From CAYVHU01 sp964451415 (lineage in GTDB: Bacteria; Pseudomonadota; Alphaproteobacteria; Rhodospirillales; Magnetovibrionaceae), in contig CAYVHU010000005.1 in assembly GCA_964451415.1 (NCBI GenBank), forward strand, positions 62,001-126,000: DNA of 64,000 nt, written 5' to 3'. Below, piece after piece: positions 26,544 through 35,300 of this stretch. The position numbers and the translations under genes were made by a program. The notes beneath the pieces were generated by a model, which saw nothing but the letters and a program-made list of their open reading frames with translations, had not been told where the DNA came from and did no database searches. Within the stretch, counting starts at the first letter, position 1. Each line of letters starts with the position of its first letter.

Positions 26544-27446
26544 TTATGTGTCCAACGTGGCGCGCGCGAGGGTGTCCGCCCGCCTGCCCGTGGGGGCGGC
26601 ATGCTGACATGACATCAAGGCGACATGGGTGTCGTCGGTGAAGGCGTGTGCAGCATCCCCGGCGGCAAAGACGTCGGACAATCCCTGAACGCGCAAGGTT
26701 GCATCAACGTTGAGACGGCCCAAAGCATCTACCGTCACTCCTGGGGTTTCGGCCAGGGTCGCGCATAGGGCGTTGGCCCGCAACCCAGCCGTCAGAATAA
26801 TGGTTTTGTTTGCAAAACGCGTTCCGTCGCCAAGGGACGGGGCAATTTTATCGTTTCGTTCCAGCAAGACGATGCGCGTCTGCGCCGCATATTCCGCGCC
26901 GGCATGTTGGGTAATGCGTGCGCGCATTTCCGTGGCCATTTCGATGCCGCACATGCCGGACCCAATAATGATAAAACGCGCGCTGCTCTTATTGGAGGGC
27001 CTGGAGGATAATTTTTGTAGATGGGCGTCCAGGGCGAAGGCCTCGTTGTGGGTGTTGATGGTCCAGGCGCACGCGGCCAGCCCGGGTACGGGTGGGGTGT
27101 ATGTTTCACTGCCCAACGCAACGACAAGCCGGTCGTAATTAAGGTTATCCGTTTTCCCGTCGGACGTTTCATAGGTGAGGGTCTTGTTCACAGGGTCAAT
27201 GGCCGATGCCGTCGCGTGTATGAATTTCACTCCTACCGGGTCGATTGTCGGCGCGAGCGGCGCGTAAAGTGCAAGCGGGTTTTTTTGATAAAGGCGGGGG
27301 CGCATGGATATGTTTGCGTCCTTCGACAGCAGCACAATCTCGATTTCGACACCAGCGTCTTCGATTTGTTTTGCGGCTGCGAGTGCGGCCCAAACGCCGG
27401 CAAAGCCGCCACCGATAATCAGCAGTCTCGGTTTATTTATCACCAT
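26544..27446 (-). CDS. NDH-2-like FAD/NAD(P)H oxidoreductase, C-terminally truncated
   Basis: This is a flavoprotein of the type II NADH dehydrogenase/pyridine nucleotide-disulfide family, 300 aa against roughly 400 for intact relatives. It has the FAD Rossmann motif LLIIGGGFAGVWAAL (about residues 8-22), a second dinucleotide motif IIIGSGMCGIEMATEM (about 160-175) and the FAD-contact motif VFAAGDAAHAF (about 266-276). After the conserved MSCQHA-P-GR element it diverges and stops within about 15 residues, and only 41 bp remain before the convergent neighbour. The usual C-terminal segment that closes the FAD site and anchors the protein to the membrane is therefore absent. The start overlaps the broken rrf2 gene by 14 bp; GAAAGGGA lies upstream of the ATG. 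Confidence 0.8.
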   Translation of the reverse strand: MVINKPRLLIIGGGFAGVWAALAAAKQIEDAGVEIEIVLLSKDANISMRPRLYQKNPLALYAPLAPTIDPVGVKFIHATASAIDPVNKTLTYETSDGKTDNLNYDRLVVALGSETYTPPVPGLAACAWTINTHNEAFALDAHLQKLSSRPSNKSSARFIIIGSGMCGIEMATEMRARITQHAGAEYAAQTRIVLLERNDKIAPSLGDGTRFANKTIILTAGLRANALCATLAETPGVTVDALGRLNVDATLRVQGLSDVFAAGDAAHAFTDDTHVALMSCQHAAPTGRRADTLARATLDT

Positions 27447-27980
27447 TACTTTTTCCCTTTCGTGGTGAAGACGTGCGGTTGTCCGTACGGTCCTGGAACC
27501 AGTCCTGAGTGGAACGGGCAAAGGCAGGAGGAATTTTTTTTCCAGCCGTTTGAGCAATATCAGCGATGGTTGTGTTGGCGAGTTGTTCGCGCATGTGTTT
27601 CTCCGCGCGTAACATCACGGCGTGGATGGCACAGGTGCCGTGGGTTGCCCAGTCCGGGGGCTGTTCGGAAAACAGCGCGCAATTGTGACGTATATTGCGG
27701 CACTGGAACAAAGAATTTTCAGAGGTCCCAGGGCATCCACGATATCAAGCACGGTGATGGCGTGTGCCGGGCGTGCCAGACGATTGCCGCCACGAATACC
27801 TTCAACGGATTGAACGAGGCCGGCTTTTTCCATCCGTGCGAACAGTTTTGCGATATAGGAGGGAGATATGCTCCAGAAGGTCGCCATGTCGCGGCTGCTG
27901 GGCGTTACATCCTGAGGCGGATCAACAAGAGACAGCAGGCAATGTATGGCGTATTCAATTCGGGTGCCGGAGAGACTCAT
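27433..27980 (-). pseudogene. Rrf2-family Fe-S regulator, disrupted by a one-base frameshift
   Basis: Two overlapping reading frames together give a complete Rrf2 regulator of about 182 aa. The first frame starts at 27980 (MSLSGTRIEYAIHCLL, with GAGGGAAC upstream) and runs through the winged helix (SISPSYIAKLFARMEKAGLV, then GIRGGNRLARP) to DALGPLK. The second continues as LFQCRNIRHNCALFSEQ to the end at 27433, with the Fe-S ligand-type cysteines C-x6-C and later GTCAIH. The switch is at an A-run on the minus strand (27716-27719): one extra A restores ALGPLKNSLFQCR. It is either a true inactivating slip or a sequence error. The gene overlaps the downstream flavoprotein start. Confidence 0.85.
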
Positions 27981-28049
27981 GTTCCCTCGCGTAAAACTAA
28001 GACCGAATTTGTCCATGTTTAGGGCGACATTTGAAATCAGTTTGAACGC

Positions 28050-29543
28050 TTAAGAAGCGAGCGACAAAATGTGCTCAAGATCCAGGTGCTTTTCCAGATG
28101 AGCAGCCAGACCATCCAACGCGGCTTCAACCTGGGTTTCATACTGTGCACCGCCCCTGCGATTTTTGCGTATGCGGCTCAGGAATCCATGACGGAAGGCG
28201 TCTGAGGCAAACAGGCCGTGGACATAACTGCCCATCACGCGCCCGTTTCTCGAGATCGCGCCATCTTCACGCCCGCCTTCTAAGTGCAGCCACGGACGAT
28301 GGCGATCCGGGCCCTCACTCAACCCGAGATGCATTTCATAGCCGGATATGTGAATATCCGTCGCAAATTCCGTTCCGCGTACGTGTTGCAGTGTTTTGTC
28401 CGCGGTAAGTACGGTTTCGATGTCCAGCAACCCCAAGCCTCTTTCTTCGTTGCCGCGTGTGCCTTCCACGCCGTCGGGATCGCAAAGGCGGTTTCCCAAC
28501 ATCTGATAGCCGCCGCAGATGCCCGCCACAAGTCCACCGCGTCGGGCATGTGCCAAGATGTCGATATCCCAACCCTGGCGTTTCAAAGCGCGCAGGTCCG
28601 CAATCACCGCCTTGGAACCGGCCAGCAGCACCACATCCGTGGAACAAGGCAGGGGCTGCCCCGGCTCGAGCAAAACGACCTCGACATCGTCTTCGGCCAT
28701 GAGCGGGTCCAGATCGTCGAAATTGGCCAGCCGCGGCAGTTTCGGCACAATGATGCGAATGCGCTCTTGTGCGCTTGTTTTCGATCGACCCGTTTCCGAC
28801 CAGCGTTCAAGGGCGGCGCTATCTTCCTTCGGCAATCTGGCACAATCGGTGAACCATGGCACGACGCCTAAGCCCGGCCACAGGGTATGGGCCTCGATGC
28901 CCGTCATGGCGTCGGCGAACAGGCTGATATCACCACGGAATTTATTGATGAGAAATCCCTTCACCAAAGCGCGTTCAGATGGCGTCAACACCGCGTGAGT
29001 GCCTACTACCTGGGCGATAACGCCGCCTTTTTCGATGTCGCCGAGCAAAATGACCGGCACTTCAACGGCGAGGGCAAAACCCATGTTGGCGATATCGCCC
29101 GCGCGTAGATTGATTTCCGCCGGGCTGCCCGCACCTTCGACGATGACCAGATCGGCCTGGGCCTTGAGCCGGGCGAACGCCGCCAGGACTTCGGGTAAAA
29201 GGGTTTTCTTGAAATGGCGGTAATCCTGTGGCCCGACCCGGCCTCGGATGTGACCGCCGACGATGAGCTGCGCGCCGGATAAGCTTTCGGGTTTTAACAA
29301 CACGGGATTCATGTCGTTCATGGGTTCGGCAAAGCACGCGCGTGCTTGCAACGCCTGAGCCCGACCGATCTCCCCTCCATCCCCCGTCACGGCGGCGTTG
29401 TTGGACATATTTTGTGGCTTGAACGGCAAAACACGAAGGCCGCGCTTCGTGAAGGCCCGGGCCAGACCCGCGACGATCAGGGATTTGCCGACGTCTGAAC
29501 CGACGCCTTGCACCATCAAGGCGCGGGTGGCGTTACCGGGCAT
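28050..29543 (-). CDS. cobQ: Cobyric acid synthase
   Basis: CobQ amidates four carboxylates of adenosylcobyrinic a,c-diamide with glutamine and ATP. The 497-aa protein has an N-terminal ATP domain of the dethiobiotin-synthetase type (VQGVGSDVGKSLIVAGLARA, about residues 11-30) and a C-terminal class I amidotransferase domain. The nucleophile Cys is in VAGICGGYQMLG (about residue 342) and the catalytic His in GSYVHGLFASD (about 440). Its start overlaps the last 11 bp of the SYLF lipoprotein gene, so translation is probably coupled to it. Confidence 0.97.
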   Translation of the reverse strand: MPGNATRALMVQGVGSDVGKSLIVAGLARAFTKRGLRVLPFKPQNMSNNAAVTGDGGEIGRAQALQARACFAEPMNDMNPVLLKPESLSGAQLIVGGHIRGRVGPQDYRHFKKTLLPEVLAAFARLKAQADLVIVEGAGSPAEINLRAGDIANMGFALAVEVPVILLGDIEKGGVIAQVVGTHAVLTPSERALVKGFLINKFRGDISLFADAMTGIEAHTLWPGLGVVPWFTDCARLPKEDSAALERWSETGRSKTSAQERIRIIVPKLPRLANFDDLDPLMAEDDVEVVLLEPGQPLPCSTDVVLLAGSKAVIADLRALKRQGWDIDILAHARRGGLVAGICGGYQMLGNRLCDPDGVEGTRGNEERGLGLLDIETVLTADKTLQHVRGTEFATDIHISGYEMHLGLSEGPDRHRPWLHLEGGREDGAISRNGRVMGSYVHGLFASDAFRHGFLSRIRKNRRGGAQYETQVEAALDGLAAHLEKHLDLEHILSLAS

Positions 29544-30240
29544 TGAGCGCGGCGCGCAGTGCGTTCGTCAAAGCTTTTTGCGTGGGGGTTTTTGGTGCCG
29601 GGCCGGCGTATACGATATTCGATGGGCTCAAGGCGTGTCCGTAGAAAGCTTCGTTCAGGTCGTTGCGCTTGATCAGTGCGGCGGCCTCCAATGAGCCCCC
29701 CGCATACATACCCACGCCTTGGGAAAAGGCCAGAATATCCGCGCCGACATTGGCTGTGGTTGCCGCTTCGACTCCCATGCCCACGGTGCCGACGGTCAAT
29801 CCCAGATCCGCACCCAGTTTGCCTTGGTGCTCGATAATGGACTTTACCGCGTTTTCGTTGAAGATCAGTAAAACGATGTCTGATACTTGGGCGCCGGCCT
29901 GAAAGCCCAAAGACCCCGCTGCCAGAAAATAAAACGCCGGCGATCCCCAACGGCCCGCTGCGTCCTTGGCCAGCAACACGCCATCACCGCCTTCGGCGGC
30001 AAAAACAAATCCCCCTTTAACCACGCCGGGAAGAATCACCACGCCTTGGGCTTTGGGCAACAAAGCACGAAACCGGGCCATCGGTTTTTCGTTGGAGGTC
30101 TTGAAATTGGTTATCGTATCCGTAGCCGCCGAGATGACGAGTGCCGCACGTTGAGTATCCGTTCGCGGCCTGAGCGTCGAACACGCCGCCAGCGAGCCTG
30201 TCAAAAGCAATGCAATCACCATCAGAACACGTGTGTGCAT
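29533..30240 (-). CDS. SYLF-domain (Ysc84-like) lipoprotein
   Basis: This 235-aa protein has a lipoprotein signal (short basic start, hydrophobic LMVIALLLTG, lipobox LAAC). It then has a full SYLF/Ysc84 lipid-binding domain: LLPKAQGVVILPGVVKGGFV, GDGVLLAKDAAGRWGSPAFY, FQAGAQVSDIVLLIFNENAV and DILAFSQGVGMYAGGSLEGA-like ending. Such bacterial proteins are periplasmic or outer-membrane lipoproteins of uncertain role. I use the ATG at 30240 (AGGTT 7 bp upstream); another in-frame ATG at 30255 lacks a site. It lies between cobO and cobQ, overlapping cobQ by 11 bp, although no cobalamin role is known for the family. Confidence 0.87.
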   Translation of the reverse strand: MHTRVLMVIALLLTGSLAACSTLRPRTDTQRAALVISAATDTITNFKTSNEKPMARFRALLPKAQGVVILPGVVKGGFVFAAEGGDGVLLAKDAAGRWGSPAFYFLAAGSLGFQAGAQVSDIVLLIFNENAVKSIIEHQGKLGADLGLTVGTVGMGVEAATTANVGADILAFSQGVGMYAGGSLEAAALIKRNDLNEAFYGHALSPSNIVYAGPAPKTPTQKALTNALRAALNAR

Positions 30241-30338
30241 AACCCATAACCTCATTTATATATTGTATTTTAGCCGCAGCGAATCGCGACACCTTCCCCT
30301 TTGCCAAGATTAACACAAGCGTCCTTGGTGGCCTGAAT

Positions 30339-30944
30339 CTAAAATTCGATTCCCGGCTGGGCTTTTATGCCGGATCGAAAGGGATGCTTCACCAGGTTCA
30401 TTTCGCTGACCAGATCGGCAGCGGCGATGATTTCGTCCAACGCGTTGCGGCCGGTCAGAACCACATGCAAGTCGTCGCGCTTCTTTTTCAAAGCGTCCAG
30501 CACCTCCTGCGCGTTCAGTTGGCCATAGCGTAAGGCGATGTTGATTTCATCCAGCACCACCATGGACACGGTTTCATCCGCCATCAGGCGTAACGCCGCT
30601 TCCCAGGCCTGACGTGCGGCGGCCTTGTCTCGTTCCAGGTCCTGGCTTTCCCAACTGAAGCCTTCGCCGTGGACTTCAATGCGACATTGTTCGGCGAACT
30701 TCTCGAATATCCGCCGTTCGCCCGTGTCCCATTTGCCTTTGACGAATTGAACGATTCCCACACGTCGGCCATGACCCAGCATGCGCAAAACCATGCCCCA
30801 CGCGGCGGTGGATTTCCCCTTTCCCTTGCCCGTGTGGACGATAATCAGGCCTTTGCCGTCGGTCTTTGTGGCCATGATTTTATCACGCACGGCCTTTTTT
30901 TTTTCCATTTTCGATTTATGCCGCTGGGCCGCGTCGTCGCTCAT
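30339..30944 (-). CDS. cobO: Cob(I)yrinic acid a,c-diamide adenosyltransferase
   Basis: CobO (BtuR/CobA type) transfers the 5'-deoxyadenosyl group from ATP to the cobalt of corrinoids. The 201-aa protein has a lysine-rich leader and the P-loop HTGKGKGKSTAAWG (about residues 37-50). It also has QFVKGKWDTGE, the acidic VVLDEINIALRYG (about 128-140), and LTGRNALDEIIAAADLVSEM near the end, all family hallmarks. GGGAGAAA precedes the ATG. The gene heads the minus-strand unit cobO-SYLF-cobQ and is divergent from the histidine kinase. Confidence 0.96.
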   Translation of the reverse strand: MSDDAAQRHKSKMEKKKAVRDKIMATKTDGKGLIIVHTGKGKGKSTAAWGMVLRMLGHGRRVGIVQFVKGKWDTGERRIFEKFAEQCRIEVHGEGFSWESQDLERDKAAARQAWEAALRLMADETVSMVVLDEINIALRYGQLNAQEVLDALKKKRDDLHVVLTGRNALDEIIAAADLVSEMNLVKHPFRSGIKAQPGIEF

Positions 30945-31066
30945 GATGGTTTCTCCCGTTGGGTTCTTAATCAGCGCCGTGCGAAAGCGCCCTATCTTTT
31001 AGAGGTGGCAATGCCCGAAGCGCAATCTTATCATGGCCGTTATCCGATGAATGAAAGGGTTATTCC

Positions 31067-32314
31067 ATGCTTAAGCCCTCCACCCGTATTCTTTTGGTCG
31101 GCGGCGGCCCCCATGCACGAGACGCTTTGCACCGGGCGTTTATCGGTGAACGCGACGACATCGATATTTTTCAGCTCGACACTCCCGATGATGCCCTAGA
31201 AGCGATGGCCAGTGAACGATTGCAGTTATGTATCGTGCGGGCGCAATCCGGGGCTCCGGAGGCCACGCTGAAAATTTGCGAGGACGCCCGCGAGGCAGGC
31301 CTGCATACACCCATTATCGTGCTGTTCGACACCGATAGCGCAAACATAGAACATACTTTTGTCGCGGCCGGTGCCCTAGCCGCCATGCCCTGGGACGGAA
31401 GCCAGGATGCCATGCTGCGCAACTTTCTGCGCATCACCTTGTCGTTGCGCGCATCGGAAGAAAACCTGCGCCAGTCCAGCGATCGCCTGGTGATGGAAAT
31501 GCGCACCTTGCAGGACCAGCGCGAGCGTGCCGAGGCCCTCAATGTGCAATACCTCGAGTTGGCCGAGAATTATGCGCACGCCAAGGAAGAGCTGGAAAAA
31601 CTGAACCAGGAAAAGACCAAGTTCTTTTCCATTATCGCGCACGATTTACGCAGCCCATTCACGGCCTTGCTGGGGTTTTCCGAATTGTTAAGCCTGCGTG
31701 CGGACATGATGGATCCTTCGCAGGTTCGCGATGCTGCGCAAAACATTCATCAAGCGGGCCACCGGGTGTTTGCTTTGCTGGAAAACCTGTTGGAATGGTC
31801 GCGTTTGCAAATGGGCCGTATTACGGTAGACCCACAAACCATCTCGCTTGCCGATATCGCCGGCGAAACCCTTGAAGTTCTGGAACCCGTAGCGGCGGAA
31901 AAAGGTGTTCTTCTGAACCAGGAAGACGGCGCGCAGCAGGCGTTCGCCGACCCGAACATGATTTCCGCGGTGATCCGCAATCTGGTAAACAACGCCATTA
32001 AATTCACGCCTTCTGGCGGCCGCGTTACGGTCAGCTTTGAGACGTGCGAAAATACCGATGGCGCTCGCGGCGAAGCCTATGTCCATATCATCGATACCGG
32101 CGTCGGCATCAGCGCCGAACGCGCCGCGAAATTGTTCGAATTATCACAGTCGGTATCCACCCAAGGCACCAACGGCGAGTTTGGCACCGGGCTTGGGTTG
32201 TTGATGTGCAAGGAACTTGTAGAATCTAACCACGGGCGTATTCATGTCACGAGCGAAGAGGGCTGCGGTTCGACCTTCAGCGTGATGCTACCCCTTGAGG
32301 CCCCGCGCGACTGA
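31067..32314 (+). CDS. Sensor histidine kinase with degenerate N-terminal receiver domain
   Basis: This 415-aa cytosolic kinase has three parts. Residues about 5-125 look like a response-regulator receiver fold (TRILLVGGG start, TPIIVLFDTDSANI strand), but the phosphoacceptor strand reads LCIVRAQ, with Arg58 where Asp is expected. A coiled coil follows (about 128-186). The kinase core has the H-box FFSIIAHDLRSPFTALLGFS (His192), N-box NLVNNAIKFTPSGGRV, G1 IIDTGVGIS and G2 GTGLGLLMCKELV. There is no membrane segment and no adjacent response regulator. It overlaps convergent cobN by 27 bp, so its place among cob genes may be coincidental. Confidence 0.88.
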   Translation: MLKPSTRILLVGGGPHARDALHRAFIGERDDIDIFQLDTPDDALEAMASERLQLCIVRAQSGAPEATLKICEDAREAGLHTPIIVLFDTDSANIEHTFVAAGALAAMPWDGSQDAMLRNFLRITLSLRASEENLRQSSDRLVMEMRTLQDQRERAEALNVQYLELAENYAHAKEELEKLNQEKTKFFSIIAHDLRSPFTALLGFSELLSLRADMMDPSQVRDAAQNIHQAGHRVFALLENLLEWSRLQMGRITVDPQTISLADIAGETLEVLEPVAAEKGVLLNQEDGAQQAFADPNMISAVIRNLVNNAIKFTPSGGRVTVSFETCENTDGARGEAYVHIIDTGVGISAERAAKLFELSQSVSTQGTNGEFGTGLGLLMCKELVESNHGRIHVTSEEGCGSTFSVMLPLEAPRD

Positions 32315-35300
32315 CAACAGACCCTCCAAGATGGTGCGCGTTGAATTGAGCCGGGATGTCCACAGGCCCCGATTTTGTGCCTCCAAAAGACGATCTGCCA
32401 TTTCCTTCAGGGCCTCGGGGTTGTTTTCTCGCAGAAAATCCAGCACCCGTGGGTCGTCCAGATAAGCCTGGAACACGGCATCGAAGTGGTGGTCTTTGAC
32501 ACAGCGTGCCGTGGCGGCGAAGGACACCATGTAATCCACCGTCGCCGCCATTTCGAACGCACCTTTATAGCCATGGCGCATCACGCCCGCGATCCATTTC
32601 GGGTTGACCACGCGTGCACGGACCACACGTCCGATTTCATCTTCCAGGGTGTGCGCCCTGGGGGTCTCGAGGCGCGAATGGTCCATATGCCATGCGGCGG
32701 GCGCACGTCCGGAAAGGGCGCTGATGGCAGCCACCGCACCGCCTTCGAACTGGTAATAATCATCGCTGTCCAACAGGTCGTGTTCGCGATTGTCCTGATT
32801 GTGCACGACGGCTTCGACGGCTTTCAGGCGCGCTTCAAACAGCCCGTGACGGGCCTCGCCCACCGCACCGTCGCCGTAGGCGTAACCGCCCCATGCGACG
32901 TAGGCGCGCGCTAAGTCTTCTTGCGTTTCCCAGCCCTTTTCATCCATCAGCGCCTGCAATCCCGCGCCGTAGGCACCGGGCTTCGATCCGAAAACGCGAA
33001 AGCCCGCGCGGCGTCGGGCTTCATCAGGCTTGACGCCCGCTGCCTCCAATTGCGCCGTGTCCCGGCGCACGCGTGCGGCCAGGGGGTTTTCGTCTTCGCT
33101 TTCATTCAGGCCCGCCACCGCACGCACCGCGCTATCGAACAGGTCGATCAAACCGGGGAAGGCATCGCGAAAAAAGCCGGAAATGCGCAGCATCACGTCG
33201 ATGCGCGGGCGATTTAAAACGCTGGCGGGGAGAATTTCGAAGCCGCTGACGCGTCGGCTGGTCGCATCCCATACGGGACGCACGCCCATCAGCGCCAGCG
33301 CCTGGGCGATATCGTCGCCGCCGGTGCGCATGTTGGATGTCCCCCAGACACTGAGGGCGATGGTTTTGGGCCAGCCACCGTGTTCTTGAAAATGTGCATC
33401 AAGAAGAATAGAGGCCGATTTCCATCCCAAAGTCCATGCGGCCGGGGTGGGCACGGCGCGCGGGTCGACGGAATAGAAATTACGTCCCGTCGGCAGAACC
33501 TCAGGGCGACCGCGTGTCGGTGCGCCCGACGGGCCCGGTTCGACAAAACGTCCTCGCAGGCCCCGAATAAGACCCTCCAGTTCCGCATTTCCGCACGCCT
33601 CTACGGCAGGGCGAATGCGGGCGTCCATGTTCGTCAGGACAGTTTGCGTCTGAACCCAGTCCGGATCGGCATCGCGTCCTTGGACCAGGGCCAGGGCAAG
33701 CGCCTCAAGACGTTCCACCGTATCGCCGGTGCTGCGCCATGCACTTCCCAAAGTTTGCAATGCTTTCGGTTTTATACCCTCCCACGGATTCCCGAAATCG
33801 CAGTCCAGAGGGTCGAAGCCAAGCCCGAGGTCGTCTGCCAGTGCGCGTAATAAAGAGGCATCTTCGGGATTTGTACCGCGCGAGGCGCGCACCAGCGCGA
33901 CAAGAAGATTGTCTAAAAGATCTCCCGACGGTGAAACACCGAAGACATGCAAACCGTCTCGAATTTGCATTTCCTTGAGCTCACACAAATACGCATCCAG
34001 CCTTGCAAGGCGCTCATCCTCGTTTGTCCCTTCGTCCATGCCGGCGTCGTGGTCGAGGCCGGTGACGTGACACAGTTCCAGAATGTCGCGTTTGAGAACC
34101 CGGGCGCGGCGCGGGTCCGTGCCGGCCGCCTCGAAGTATTCATCCACCAAAAGCTCCAGATTGCGCAGCGGGCCGTAACTTTCCGCGCGCGACAAAGGCG
34201 GGGTGAGGTGATCGATGATCACGGCGCCGGTGCGCCGTTTGGCCTGGGCCCCTTCGCCGGGGTCGTTGACAATGAAAGGATACAGGTGCGCGCACGGTCC
34301 CATCACAGCCTCGGGGAAACATTCCTCACTGAGCGCCAGAGCCTTGCCGGGCAGCCATTCCAGATTGCCGTGCTTGCCGAAATGAACAATGACATCCACA
34401 TCGAATTCTTCATGCAGCCACGCATAGAAGGCTATGTATCCGTGCGGCGGCGGTAGGTCAGGATCGTGATAGGTTTTCTGTGGATCGATGTTGTAGCCGC
34501 GTGCGGGCTGCAAACCCACCACGATATCACCGCACAAAAAAACGGGGATGGCAAAGTGTTGATCGCAACGCATGAAGGGGTCGGCCTCCGGTGCGCCCCA
34601 CTGTTTGATCACCTTGCGCCGTGTGATTTCCGGCAAGGCGGCGAAGTATTCCCGGTAGGTTTCCAGGCTCAAGGTGTGTTGCGCATTCGCTATGTTGGGT
34701 CCGTTATGGCTATTCGTGGGGCCGCTTTGGATGCGCGCCACAAGGGCGTTGCCGTCGGCGGGGATGTCTTCGACTTCGAATTCCGCCGCTTCCAAAGCGT
34801 GCAATGTTTCCACGACACCCTGGGGGGTGTCCAGTCCCACCCCATTGCCGATGCGCCCGTCGCGGTTGGGATAATTGGCTAGGACGATGGCGACGTGTTT
34901 GGACCAGTCCGGTGATGTTTTCAGCCATGCCCAACGCTGCGCCAGTTTGGCGACGAAGGCGATGCGGTCCGGTTCTGCGCGATACGTGACAAGATCGCAC
35001 TGGGTGTCGGCGTCGTGTTCCGCAAGATTTTTGAACGATATCGCGCGGCTCAGCACACGCCCGTCGATTTCCGGCAGGGCCACGTTCATGGCGATGTCTC
35101 GGGGGCTTAGACCCCAGGTGTTCTCAGTCCAACTTTCGCGGCTGCCGCCTGACAAAACAACCTGCAACACCATCAATTCGTGTTTGTCGAAGGGCGAGGC
35201 CGCGCGGGTGCCACCGGGGGCGGAGGCCGCGAACGCGGTGGTATTGAGCACCACGCCCATCGGGAACACGTCTTCGTCATAGGATTGATCAATAAATTTT

